Assembly: GCA_003342895.1 (NCBI GenBank) | Contig: PTFA01000028.1 | Coordinates: forward strand, 3,141,581-3,205,580 | Length of the DNA: 64,000 bases | From: Casuarius casuarius | Lineage: Eukaryota > Chordata > Aves > Casuariiformes > Casuariidae | Reading direction: 5' to 3' | Shown: positions 49,737 to 61,928 of the stretch, piece after piece | How the letters are laid out: each line of letters opens with the position of its first letter | Position numbering within the stretch: position 1 is the first letter of the stretch | Translations under genes and position numbers: made by a program | Notes under the pieces: generated by a model | Seen by the model: only the letters and a program-made list of their open reading frames with translations | What the model was told of the DNA's origin: nothing | Databases searched by the model: none

Positions 49737-50095
49737 TTAAACAATAAGGAAGGTCATGAAAACAAGAGGAGAGAGGCCCTCTGCCAAGATCTTATGGATC
49801 TGGGCTTGGTTCTGTTTCTTCAATGTATTCGTTAGTGACTTGGAAAAGAGAAAGGGAGAGAATAGTGAGGTGACAAAGTTTTCTGACAATTCCAGTAAAT
49901 AAATTTTCATCAGAACAACATTTTCATCAGAAACAATTTTCATCAGAACAAGGTGCTTGGCAGAGGAGAAGAGGTGGTAAAAACAATTTGTGCGAAGAGC
50001 CGTGCTACAAGAACTGTGACACTTGCTGACAGCAGTCCACGCAATCATTACGTAATTGTTGTGGGCAGCTGGGAAAAGCATTGGAGTTCGAATTT
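49737..50095 (+). mobile_element. CR1 LINE fragment (end of the reverse transcriptase ORF region), plus strand
   Basis: The string 'tgtattcgttagtgacttgg' with 'agtgaggtgacaaagttttc' corresponds to the conserved nucleotide stretch of old CR1 elements that encodes the end of the reverse transcriptase (compare 'atttattagtgatctgga' and 'agtttgcagatgacacc'). All frames are broken. It carries an internal triplication at 49903-49951. Confidence 0.65.
49903..49951. repeat. Three tandem copies of a 16-17 bp unit (TTTTCATCAGAACAA)
   Basis: Three near-identical units, tttcatcagaacaac, tttcatcagaaacaa and tttcatcagaacaag, lie head to tail inside the CR1 relic. Confidence 0.85.
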
Positions 50096-51824
50096 GTTCA
50101 GTTTGTGGATCTGACTGGTGGCACTTTGGTTTCAGTCACCTTTAATTCACATTTGCTGAATTTTTAAAACAATTGTTACATCTAATGCAAAACAATGCAA
50201 ATATTTTGTCCAGGCCTCTTGGCGGATCCTCTCTGTGGGAAGATGTGGTCTAATTAACAAAAGCAGAGTGAAGATGGAAGGAAAGCCTCATACACCTACA
50301 GGTCGCAGAGGTCAGTGGAGAAGGGCACCTAGCCTTTTCTACACCTTCTTTCCATGTCAGGGCCTTCTTTCGCTTTGAAACTGCACAGTTTTGGGGAAGA
50401 TTGCAGGCTCTGCTGTTCTGGGGCAGTCAAGCTGGAGGAAATCAACTTCATCCCTAATGTTGTGCGAGACTCTGCCCAGAGCAAACTGGATAGGATGTTT
50501 TGGGCTGTCGTTCTGTCATTCTCATCACCCGTATCCAATGGTGTCCCTTCTCCAGCCCTGCTCTTCAGGTTGTCAGCTCTAGCTCGGTTTTCTGTCCCAT
50601 GTGCATCCGTTCTCCATCTGGAGAGGAAACACTTGACTCGAAGGGATTTTGACTTTCTGGTCTGCCAGAGAGAGTGAGTTACCAGCTGTGGATTTCGTTT
50701 AGCAGGGTTTCAGGAAAGAGATTCCACCTTCTTCCCCAGTGCCCCACGGTGGGGCTGTGCTCTGTGTGATCCTGTGGGTTGAAAGTGCCACTCCATGGAA
50801 ACAGCACATACTGGTTGCATTCCTGTACTTCCTTCCGTCTTACCACAAGCTTAGGGAACAGTCAGACAATAGACAATAGACTGTAATATTTCAGAAAAAC
50901 ATTTATATCAAACGGATGTGTTTTGGCAAGTGCTGGGTGAAAGAATTTAAAACACTACATTAGCATTTATCAAAAGCATTAGCCTTAGATAATGCACACA
51001 CAAAACATTTGTTCTTTATCTTCACTTCACATCTATAACTTGGTATACATAATTGAAAACATTTTTAGTGGAAAGTAGGGTTAATATTTTCCAGCTAGAA
51101 AGCATGTTTTATCTTATAAGTTGCTAGATCTCTGTGCCAGCTGCATGCAGATGTCATGACTGAAATGCTATCACTTTGGAAATGAAGACTGGCAGGTGAG
51201 AAGTGGACTGGATCATCCCACAAAGTGCAAGAATGGGAAGAAAAATATTTTTAGCCAAAGACTGTAAGGCAAAGTCTTCCTTCATGGCAAATAGCAGCAT
51301 GAAGTCTTTCATGGCTGCATAAAGGAATTTTACAAACAAGAAAAAAAAAATCTTTCACGAGGCTCGAACAGAGCAAATAAAGTGAGTGATATTCAATTAA
51401 CCCTTCAGAAGTAGGGGTTAAGGTTGATAATTTTTCTGCCCTTTCAGACTGTCATTGACAAATCCCTCTACAAGATTCTGTTCAGGGGAGATTGTGGCAA
51501 GCAGGCGAAAAGCCTAAGCTTTTGTCTGGACTTGTCCAGGAAATAGAGGATAAACATCAGGAACAAGTGGTCAGGTTTTTATCAAAGCAGAAGTTTAATA
51601 GTTGGATTCTCCTGTAATAGGATTGCAGCTTAAAAAATATTTCATAATCCTAAATTACCCATTTGTGTTAGAAGGTTCTAAATTAACTCTACTAGTTTCA
51701 GAGAAAGAGTAGGCAAAAACTGAACAGTCAGCGAAAACATTTATTCAGTGTATAGAGGTAATTCAGAAAAGTAAATATATCAGCATGTAAAATATTTTAA
51801 TGCTATTAAATACATCAGCTGTAC

Positions 51825-52085
51825 GTCCTCATTATGAGTGCTTTGTTCAATTCTAGTCATCCCATCCTGGACTAAATAAAAGTGCAGGAAGACCAATGGA
51901 AGTGACTAAGTGTACTTTTCTGATTGAAGGATAGGTGAAAAAGGTCAGAGCTGGTTAATTTAGAGCAAGGATGCACAAATGGAGATATCACAGAAGTAAG
52001 CAAGGTTTACCATTTCTCATGGAAAAGAGAACAAAGGAATAATCAGTGAAATAGAAAGGTGAGAGATTTTAAAGCCACTGTAAGA
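51825..52085 (+). mobile_element. Old CR1 LINE fragment, plus strand
   Basis: The string 'gttcaattctagtcatccca', then 'tggttaatttagagcaagga', then ctcatggaaaagagaacaaa and 'taatcagtgaaatagaaagg' follows the order of ancient CR1 copies ('ttcaattctggtcacccca', then a 'tgttcagtttagaaaag'-type word, then 'aacaaagggacactcaatga'). The copy is strongly decayed. It may belong to the same insertion as the fragment at 49737-50095, but 1.7 kb separates them. Confidence 0.55.
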
Positions 52086-55078
52086 AACACAGTGCTCTTT
52101 AAATGTAAACTGCAGTTCACCTGTGGAAGTCTGCCTTCTTGTATGCCTGCAATTAGGATTTGGAGTACGCGTCGGTAGTGAGAGCACACTTGATTACATG
52201 AGGGATTACTGCTGTGTTCAGGGGAAGTCTTTTGTGTCTGGGCAGTTGGGAAGATATTTCCTAAGTGAACAAGTTATCCAAGAAATATTCTCTGTCTTTT
52301 CCTTTTCTCTTAAACTGTGGCCACGATTGGAGGTAAGCGAATGCTCCGGACGGAGTGCAGGTGTGAAAGGACACGTCAGTTCCCGCATTCCAGTATATCC
52401 AGGGGATTTATCAGTGCGGTTTGAACCTGACATTCCAGGGAGTGGAGATGTTTTGAAGTGGATGCTTAAACCATGGATTTATATCCTCTCTGTATTTTCA
52501 GTCATCCATTGTCTGTTGTAATTCCCTGGGGTTGTTAATTATATATATAAATCAAACAAAGTCTGTGGGAGTGTCTAATATTTAAAGTGAAAGTCTAAAG
52601 CTTCTAGCGTCTGGGGCAAATTATTCTTTTCAGGCCTAACAAAGCTGGCAGAACTTCAGTTAAGGCAAAGGCCGAACAATGATCTGTTTCAACTATGTTT
52701 TATGTAATGTGTGCACTTTATGAAGTGCTTGTATAACAATTATTTTATCCCTAAAAATGGATAGATATTTGTGTAGTGGGTTTTGGATTAAATTTGCATT
52801 TGAATTGCATTATTTTCTTTCAACAAACACATTGTTATCTCTCACTGAAATGTGGACTGAGGAATCACTTGAAACATAATACAGAAGTAGCGCTGCAGAC
52901 CTCAGCAGCCTGAAAAATAATTGAAGTGAAGTAAGGAATGTTAACAAGCTCAAATGTCATCATCTTCCAAAAACTGACATTTAAGCTGATCCACATTCCC
53001 TCTCCTCCTTTATGTGGAAAACAGAGGCACATACATTGTGGGGTAACTAAAAGAAATGTTTGGTGGAGTTGGTTAAGAAACACTGGACATGTTATTTTTG
53101 TATTAGCTCTTGTATAGCCACATTTGAGCCTGTTTCAAAATTGTAGTTTGTGTAGTGTTGGGGGAAGGGATAATGAGTTCCTACTGAATACTAATTGCCT
53201 ACGAGTTGTTCAGGGAGACTGTATAAGAATGGAGGATTTGTTGTAAATTAGTCACTAGCTGTATTGTGCATTGCTATGAGGTTAGACCAGTGCTGTAAAG
53301 GTGCCAACTCTACAAAATTCTTATGATTCACTGTCTAACTTGGTGACTGTGTGAGGGAGAAAATACTCTTCAGACTAAATATTATTGGAGCTCTTCTAAT
53401 GACAGCATAATCTTTCTTTATAACACTTAAGCTTGAAGCTCATTTGAGTTAGAAAGATGGGAGCTACAGACTTTTGAGTGGGTTATCAGTGCTTTTCCAG
53501 CTGCAACATCCCGAAGTCTGCTGAAGTTGTAAACATGGAGAGGGAAAGTATTGCTTTGCAGTAAGACAGGGTTCAGCAGATTGATAAGTGTTCCTTGCTT
53601 ACTGTTTGTTAATCTTTGGCTTCTATAACTTCAACATTTTGCCTAGCTTCAATTTGAGAGTCCTTGTATATCCCAGTTTTAACATGGAAACAAAACTTTG
53701 AAAAAGCCTGCATTTGTTTACTTTTGAGACATATTTTCTCATTCCTTGCTCAGTTTCTATTGTTTTCATTTACATCAAAATGGAAAGGTGAGTTAATGAT
53801 TCATTGGCACACAATGACCTTTCAAATAGCTCTGGACCACGATGGAATAGCTACACTCGAAGCTCTCATACTTCAACCTCCTTGCTTTGCCTTAATATTT
53901 GCAGCCTGATCTGTCTTACATGCCTGGACGCCTGAAGAGAGCAAACATTTGGAGCTTCTCCCTCCCCTGTGTTTAGTGGGCAACTCGATCCTTCTTTGTC
54001 CATTCCTTTATTTTACATCACTCTTAGACTTGACTTGCTATTGAGAACAACAAAGTGCAACTTTGAGAATCTGCTCTCTCTTACTTAGCAAAAAAATGGA
54101 CTCAGACTCTGATTCACCTTTTAATTACTCTTGGCCTTCCTTACCTAAAATGAGGATTCGAAGAAGGGCATCCAGACAAGGTAGAGAAAGCTGTCTTCTT
54201 TTAAATGACTCTTGCTTAATAGCTCTGCCTCCTTTTCATTGTCTGGCTGTGTGCAGGTGGCTGTATGCAACTCTAGTGAGGTAGATTTTCTTCCTCTCTA
54301 TCAAAAGTCTACCTCACTGTTAGTTATACTTTTGTAAATAATGGTATTGGAATTTGTTAAGTAAGAAAATAGTGTTTTCTCCAAACTATATATAGTTCTT
54401 TAACATTGTTTTTATTTCTTTATTCTCTCAGGGATTTTTTCTCCTGGTTGTGTGTGTTACTATCACTGTAGCAAAAGCAGTTCTGACACCCTAGGAGCTT
54501 ACAGAACGGCACTGAAGCTGCTACAGAAAGTTTTGCTAGCTCCAGTTGTTTTCATTCAAGGGGAAATTTGTAATTTAAATATGTCTCAGCAGCGAACAAG
54601 AAAAATTTTAGTTATATACAAAAATCTTACCAGAAGGAAGAGGAAAATCTTTCCCTTTTTGTAAAAGAAAGAGATGACAGGTCAGTTGCTCTCTTTACGC
54701 AGATCCTTGTGCAGTTAGATATAGCTCTCCTTTGTGGAGAAGCCTTTGGGAGGTAAGCGTTATAAATATTGTCAGTATGATAAAGTGTGTTTTAAGGAGG
54801 TTTAAAGGCACTGACCAAAAAGTTTATGTTAGGAAGAATTATCATTGAAAGCTTTAATGAGGACATAATTTTGACTGCATTCAGGCAGAAGCAAAGAAAG
54901 GAAGATATAGAATGGAAAAAGTATAATTCCTTATTCCTTTCATAAAATTGCTTTTTGTGTTTCAGAAGGGGAAAAAATAAATAAGAGAAGTAAGATCCAT
55001 CAGTGTTACTAAAGTCAGTGAGCTAGAAGAATTATGCTGATTACACAGGCTGAGATTTTGACCGTAAATTTTAAAATG

Positions 55079-55103
55079 AAAATGTGCACAAAATGCACAT
55101 TTT
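55079..55103. repeat. Perfect 10-bp-arm hairpin
   Basis: Arms aaaatgtgca (55079-55088) and tgcacatttt (55094-55103) are exact reverse complements around a 5-nt loop. Confidence 0.7.
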
Positions 55104-58100
55104 AACCTGCAGAATATCTTCTGAGATTTTTACTTTTATTCATGGGATTTAGTCATTAATCCATTATTTCCCAAGAGCATATTAGTTTCTGTTATGCGTG
55201 CGGTTGCATATACAATTTGTAAAGAAGGTGAAATGTGTTGCAAGTTGTGTGTTCTTTCTATATCTCATGAGAACTCATTTTATTTGTAAATGTTTTAGCT
55301 GTGCACCCATCCTCCATGGCACTTCTGTTGTTCTTTATTTTACCTTTAGACAGCATTATCTTTTTTATACTTCACCTGCTGCATAGCATTGTATACACGT
55401 CTGGTGTTTTATATGTTAGTATTGCATCTTATTTCCCATAACTGTTAACAGTATGCCGACACATGCTGCTTTTATGTACAGATGACCATTTATGTGGGTT
55501 CGTTAGAGCAAGAAGACACTCCGGGGGCGTGTGCACTCAGAATTTATCGGTGGATAGGTGCCAAGGGTTCATTTGTGCTTGGAGCATTGAAATCCTGGCT
55601 GCTTGCTGGGTGGGAGAAGTGGCTCTGCAAGAGGACACCGGACCCGCGACCTGCTCCCTGCCTCGCTTGGGGAACGCTGCCTTTGTGGCTTCCTCCCCAA
55701 GCAGAACGGGACCTGTTTTTTTCCAGTCATGCAGTCGTTGCTGGTGCACAGGTGGAGCAGGGTACCTCGCAGCTGCGTTTCTGTGATGTAGGAGTTCAAC
55801 TCTCAGCGAACGAGAGGATGTTAGAGGCTGGCAGGAATCAGTGTGGTGCTCTCCTCCCCACCCCAAAAATCACACACTCTTTGTTACGTATCATGCGTTG
55901 TGTGCTCCAGCTGATGTGGGCAATGAAGCCTCCTCCCTTCTCACCCCAGCCAGCGTGCTGTTTGTTTCATGGTCTGGTGTATGCGTTTGGCAATGCAATG
56001 GGGAGCTAGGCAGACCTCAGCTGGGTAAGTCCAAAGGAGAAATTCTCAGACCCTGCCTTGGGCCATATGCACCAGTGTTTTCAAAATTTAAATTTCCTGA
56101 TGCCTGAAATTCAGCTTTTGTCCATGCTCAGAGGCTTCTCGGTCTTCACTGAACAGGGTGATTCAGCCCCTGCCTTCCCAGTGAACCTCCAGAGGGCCGG
56201 GGCGGCAGGCAGCGAGCGCAGGCTGCACACCTCCAGCGTCAGCCTCCACGTATTGCTGAGCAGCAGCCTCCGCCCCGCCGCCCCCATTGAAGCATGCATG
56301 TACATGGCATAATTAAAGATTAATTAGGCTTAACGGAGAATGTGAGTGTGACTCCAGCTTAGCGATTGGACTGGAGAGGGGTCTAAGTTTTGACCCCTAC
56401 TGCAAGATCCCTGAGGGTATTTATTTTGTTGTTTAATGTGAAATGGCCAGAAGACGGCTCTCTCCTCCTCTCCCCTCAGATGTATTCGTAATCCTTGAGC
56501 TCGCAGTCTTACTTTCTCAAAACTGGCAACTCTTAGAGACTTTTCTGGAGGCTGTAACAACCTCATGAGTTCTGAGTGTCTGTCTGGCAAGTCTGTCCCG
56601 CAGTCCTGGGAGGTGAGACTTACGCTCTGAAGCCTCTCAGAGGCGGGAATTGAAATCAAGCATCCCATATCTTGGGAAAGTACTTTGTCTATTGTGCTTA
56701 GTGTAAAATGAGACACTGACTTATTTTTGCTTGTGTATTCATTTATTTATTGGAAACAGCTAAGGTGCTTGCTTCAGGGAGCGAGTTCAGAGCCATGAAT
56801 GCCATGCTGGAGGGGGGCACTTCCTTGCAGTCCAGGTTTAAGTGACAAAGACCAAAGGTGATGCTTAAGAACTGCCTTCCATGTCAGTGTTTCTTAATGG
56901 CTACTTTAGGAGCACACTTTGAACATCCTACATATGATTTCCAGCATCCAGATGCCCGATTCTCTCCATACGTAGGAAACTTAGTGCTTTAGTTTCCACT
57001 CCAGAGATTTAGGACAGTTAAGTGTTGGGCTTTATGACAACAGCACTTCAAGGCTTCCCTCACTTTACTCGCAGTGTAGTGTTGTTCTTATGTATTTGCG
57101 TAATTTTAATCTCATGAGTAGCTGCACTGGAGGGCTTAGACTCACGAGTTAGCGATGCGGATGCCCAGTTGAAATTGGTCATACTGTCCACATCTACAGA
57201 AGCGTATGTCACCTTGGTCAGTGCCTTGCCAGGAACTTGTGGAATTCTTTCCCCAAATTCAGATGACCGTCTGTGGATTTAGAAGAGTATTTCAGTAGTC
57301 CTGTGTGACCCATGTGTTTAGTTGTCTGCATTTCTCCTCTTACTTCATAGCTTTGGTACTTACTTCCAGTTATACATTAACCCCTGTTCAGATTGCTGGG
57401 GGTAATTGTGATGAGCTGTCTGAAAACTATTCGTCGTATCTGGACAAAGGAATTTGTAATTTCTTTCCGGGCTCTCAGTTTGGTCACGCTGAGGTATTTC
57501 ACGTCTCTTTTACTAGGTGCCCTCTCATAAAATGATACAAGTTTTGATTTTTGTGGAAAAACATCATAAGTATTATGTTCTTGTTGTTTTCCAAAATGGG
57601 TCATTTAAGGCTGTACATTTTCTTATGCCAACGTAAAGCATGTTTTAAATTATTGTTATGATGATCGTGTGTTTTTTAAAGTATTATTATAAACTTTTGT
57701 GCTTGGTAAAATGTGCAGCTTTTGCTGTGCAGCTTTGATGACAACATGACAGAAGATTCAGAGAGCTTGTGCCTAGTATTCGTTGGTCAAGGTCTTTTAT
57801 CCATGTTTGGAGATTATACTAGCCAGCACTGTGGCTTTTTTTCACCTATGTTTAAATAACATACATCTTTCCTGTCTGTTTACCAGGCAGATGCCAGAGA
57901 TCCACGTGCTCTGTTAAAGGAGACATGTCTTTATTTTACTCTTTCTCTGTGGCCATGGTACAGTATAAAGCCTGAGAGCCTTCAGCTTTGGCAGTAGGAG
58001 CAGGTTGGTGAGCTGTGCTTGCCATGTATTTCAGTACCAGACAGCTGACTGAATACTTCTGTGTTGTATCTGCATCAATATTTTTCTCAGTAAACACTTT

Positions 58101-59390
58101 GCAGTCCAGTACTGACACCTTTCAGACAGATAAGATGGTTTAGGACACTTTCACTGCCACAAGAGATGCCGGTTTGCCCAACTGGGTGTTGATGGAGAGG
58201 AAGAGGAGAGTGGCAGAAGCTGTGCCTGGGTGCCAGCTGTCATCTGCACCAAGAAGGACACAACTCCAGCACTGGTGCCCAGGGCCTGAAAGAGGATGGT
58301 GTAGCCCAGGAGTAGATAGTCTTAGCATGCCTGAGAGTGGCTCTCAGGGAGATTCCACAGGAATTTTTGCCCTCTTAAATTCCCTGCTAGAGGAAAAGGT
58401 AGGCTCTGTTCAGTAAAAGCCCAGTGCGAGTCAGAGGCAGAAACATCACATCATCCATGGGGTGGGCTCGTGCCTCTGGCACTATAATGGTGTTTGGCGC
58501 AAGAGTTGTACACGTTTTACCTGCCTTTCCGTATACTGTGCTGAAGTCTTGCATATGCGATGAGAATAGCCACTTCGAATGGGCAGGGAGGATTTTTGAG
58601 ATGTTTTGTTTCAGAACACAGTTATGAGATACTCCTAATCTTTCAGGCAAGAAAAGATTTGCTGTATATTAATAGTGGCACCTGGTGCAGAGGGCTATTA
58701 TCTCCTTCCATTTTAAACTGGTAGAAGTGCTGCTCTTGGTGCCTGTACGACCAGGATGGCTTGTAACCGCCTGCGTGGCAGGCAGGAGGCAAGTAGGGGG
58801 GCTGCAGGAATTCAGTGCATAATGTGGACATTTGCTACGGTTTTGTCACTTTTTAAACTATGCTGGCCTTTGCAGTAGAAATAAGTTACTAGCACGGTCA
58901 ATGTGTAATTAATCATGCTCTCCCCTGCATTCAGCAAAGTCTTGAAATACTTTTCTTATTACAAAATTCGATGTAGCTGACCCTTCATGCATGTATGAAA
59001 TCGGGGCGGGGGAGTGAGAGGAAGGAGCAGTCCTCTTCCTGGAGAAGCAGGGGCACCACATGGTGTCACACAGCCTGAAGGGACCTGCTGGCTTTTGTCT
59101 TCTCATTCAAAGCCCTCGTGAATATCTGAAGATCTCACCTTTAACAACAAACCGACTGGAGCATCGCCAAAAAAATAGATTGTATTTACCAGTGATAGAG
59201 ATTACAGATAAATACTCAGTGACTGAAAGTACTGCGGATAACAACATATTTTGATATATCCTGTTCTATTTGCAGTAGCCTTCTTTGGAAGTTTGTACCA
59301 TGTTGTTCCTCTTTTATAAAGTTTTAAAATCATGTAATATGTGGTATTAGAAGCTGCTATATAAATAAAAAGGTAATGTAATAGGATGAT

Positions 59391-59417
59391 TGGTAGTGGT
59401 GGTGGTGTGGTGGTGGT
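59391..59417. repeat. (GGT)n simple repeat
   Basis: Repeats of ggt with one gtgg interruption, in the h-i intron. Confidence 0.8.
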
Positions 59418-61668
59418 TTTCGCTTGGGATATGCAAGTCACAGCCCAGTCCCTTATCTCACTGTAGAGGCCCCAGCAATGGGGACAGCTGCTTAAGTCAG
59501 GGAACTGGCTCAGTAGGAGTCAGCTCTGATTTACACCGTGATTCAATGGGCCCTGCGTGGGCTGTTTCTCAAGGGTACGTGTTAAACCTTGCTCAGCCTG
59601 GCTTTGGAGCAGAATATTGCCCTTGATGGTTATACCTAGTATGTTTGTGTACTGGAGGAAGAGCGTGCTGGGGAAGGTAATAAGTATACAAGAAGCAATG
59701 TAGAGCCTGAAATTTTTTTCTTGCTGGTTGTTGGTTTAAGACCATTACTCCAAAAACTTTGCTTGCCACAAAAAAGTGCTGCCTGTTTTGCCAAATCCCA
59801 TTTCCCATATGATTTTAGCTGCCAATGTCTGATGAACTGCTGTAGAAAACAATGGCTTATATTATTTATAAATAAAGACTTCAGGACCTTGACAAACATA
59901 AGGAAATGGTTTGTAGCTCTAGCGGTTCTCAAGATGGCACACTCAATAAAATCATATTAAAATTCATGCAGGAGGGAAAAGCAAAATGAGATGTATAAGG
60001 AAGTTTTTAATAGTATGAGAGCCCACAAAGCCTGTCAGGATTAGAAACTAAATAATTCATAGCGTACCATTTCTAAATGGGAACTTCCGGTTTTCCTTAG
60101 GTATAGAGCTTTCTGTTCTTGGGATCTATGAGATAACATCTTAAAATTAAATCAAAACTGTAGTATAGCATTGCAATTTTGGCAATGATCCAGGAGTTTT
60201 TTAAAGAAATGAATGCACCAGATCTTGACGAGTGTAGTTGATAATCAGTGCTGTTTCTTCACAGTATCATTTCTTGCAATCTGATGGCCATGGGCACCTT
60301 CCAGATGCAGTTCTCTTGTCTTATGAATATGGCTTGGGGAATGAAAGTCTTTAGTGGTTTCTTTTCCTTTCCAACCTTGCAGAAAATAAATTGTACTTGG
60401 TACAAACCAAGAAGGAATCGTTGCATAATCTCCAATAACAGACGAGCTGGAGTTCAGTTTCCTGAAAATTTTGAGCTGAGACATTTTACCGGGTCTGATA
60501 TTCTTCTCTATTGCGTCATTTTTACGCTAGCATATCTCAGTTCACTTCCAGGGGAAATGCTTGACTCAGAGCACTGTAAAATTAAGAAAAACACACTCAT
60601 TATATCTGTGGGTTTTTTTTTTAGCTGCCTGTTTTCACACAGTCTAGAACTGGACTGGTTTCCAATTTGTGGAATTTTGCTCCTTAGCAGCTTTTTAATT
60701 CTACAGTCAGAAGATATTATGAGGCTTTGATTACCAGCTCAAGTGATGGATTGGTGCATATGCTTCACGCTCATAAGCAGCTTTAAGAGAAGTGTGCCTA
60801 CAGGACAGACTAACAGTGTTTCTGGACCACTTGGCTAGGTTTTCTGCTAGTCAAAGCCATCAAATACAGTCAGCCCATGCAACTCTTCATATCTGGAGTC
60901 AGGAACACACTGTTGAAAACTAAGTCCCAAACTTTTTTAATGGTTATTGTTGAAACAGATAAATTATCATTTCAGAAGAAAAAGCAGGTCAGATACAGCC
61001 TTCATCCATAGCATCCTGGTCACAGCTCAAATCTTAATTGATTGCTGTCACCCTATAATGGCACTATAAATGGCATTTTATTTGTATACCTCTCACTTTT
61101 TTGCTTTGTTTTGTTTTGTTTTAAAAAGAATTTTTCCACTTTACTGGTAGTAGTGTAGTAAAACACTAAAGTAGAAAACTGTTTTTAAAACAAAACCCAG
61201 CAACAAATAAAGATGAAATTAATATTTTATTATGTTTCTACCAGGAGACATAATGCCTTAGGAACGTGTTTGTTTGACTGCAGTTGAACTGTATTCTGTT
61301 CACAAAATGTATCAGAAGTTAGATATTTATAACTTATAGACCATAATCATGAATAGTTCATCCTAGCCCATACGTCTTAATCCGATTTAGTAAAGCTATA
61401 CTTCAGCAACTACAGATCTTTACAAAGTTCCAGCACAGGGGGAAAATAGAAGGCATTCCTAGCCAGGATAAAGGAAAATTCTTTAAGTTGTATATATCAC
61501 TGTGATGTACCTTTTAGAGACTTGTCAACTGTTGGCTTCTAGAAACACATGGGAAATATTAGGCAATTAGGAGATTTGCAGGTTTCTGAGTGGCCAGGCA
61601 AGTATTACCAAATTGTAATCCTAAATTTTGGTACTTAATGGTTAAACTTTATCATTTTTATTATGCTC

Positions 61669-61745
61669 TGTGTGTGTGTGTGCATTTTTATATGTGTGTA
61701 TGTGTGTATATCTATATCTATCTATCTATATAGATAGATATATAT
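61669..61745. repeat. Compound (TG)n/(TATC)n microsatellite ending before exon i
   Basis: A TG run, TATG/TGTGTA units and TATC units end in a 22-bp perfect palindrome of TATC/GATA units (61719-61740). The tract stops about 50 bp before the exon i acceptor and lies just upstream of its polypyrimidine stretch. Confidence 0.85.
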
Positions 61746-61797
61746 GAAAATGGTATGACAAATAATTGCCTATTTTCCGCAATTCCTTTTTTTCTAG

Positions 61798-61928
61798 AAC
61801 AGCGACATTCTACCCTTGATGTTCTCAAGAAATTCAAAACTCCACCTACATTCTTTGCAGCAGCCAGACTTTCTGCCATGCTGAATGGAAGTGATGAAGT
61901 ATATGCAAACTGCATGGTAGTAGACCAA
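61798..61928 (+). CDS. ARHGEF28: ARHGEF28 coding exon i (conserved block after the linker, about residues 341-384)
   Basis: The acceptor is ttcctttttttctag and the donor is caa/gtaagt, a textbook consensus. The exon is 131 nt. Two bases complete a Glu from exon h, and it ends in phase 0. It encodes STLDVLKKFKTPPTFFAAAR followed by LSAMLNGSDEVYANCMVVDQ. Human ARHGEF28 has DILKKSKPPSTLLAAGRLSDMLNG and DEVYANCMVIDQ at the same place, so the identification is very firm. The human sequence continues with V-G-D-L-D, which would open the next exon. I could not find that exon before 64000. Confidence 0.97.

Larger units (their letters stand above)
41591..61797 (+). other. Intron between exons h and i (20.2 kb)
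   Basis: This is the largest intron in the window. It contains direct repeats at 42555-42590 and 48447-48494, an AT/GT microsatellite at about 43250-43390, a MIR-like SINE at about 46230-46415, CR1 fragments at about 49737-50095 and 51825-52085, GC-rich patches at about 44640-44745 and 56190-56290, a GGT run at 59391-59417, and a TG/TATC microsatellite that ends just before the acceptor. One N base lies at 43712. No convincing exon, RNA gene or nested gene was found on either strand. Confidence 0.85.
14153..61928 (+). other. ARHGEF28: ARHGEF28 gene, internal part (eight coding exons)
   Basis: This span holds eight exons of ARHGEF28 (RGNEF, p190RhoGEF). From family knowledge, the protein is a cytoplasmic Rho guanine-nucleotide exchange factor that activates RhoA, binds focal adhesion kinase, and has been reported to bind neurofilament light-chain mRNA. 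The order, phase and content of the exons match the amino-terminal quarter of the vertebrate protein. Exon end phases run 1, 1, 2, 0, 1, 0, 1, 0, and each is matched by the next exon. The joined 1119 nt has no stop. The closest paralogue is AKAP13, but signature strings such as YLPEDAEFYF and DEVYANCMV fit ARHGEF28 rather than AKAP13. The catalytic DH-PH unit and the C1 zinc finger are not in this window. The first coding exon (about 11 residues in human) was not found. Confidence 0.95.

Noticed and set aside
50075..50100. tRNA B-box-like gttcgaatt
   Set aside because: No matching A box at the right distance and no acceptor stem.
55482..56009. 175-codon plus-strand open frame with overlapping frames on both strands
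   Set aside because: Several frames are open at once on both strands, as expected in a GC-richer patch. No domain is recognisable.
59040..59100. Possible CR1 (cacacagcctgaagggacct)
   Set aside because: Only a short word in common, and the flanks do not continue the CR1 pattern.
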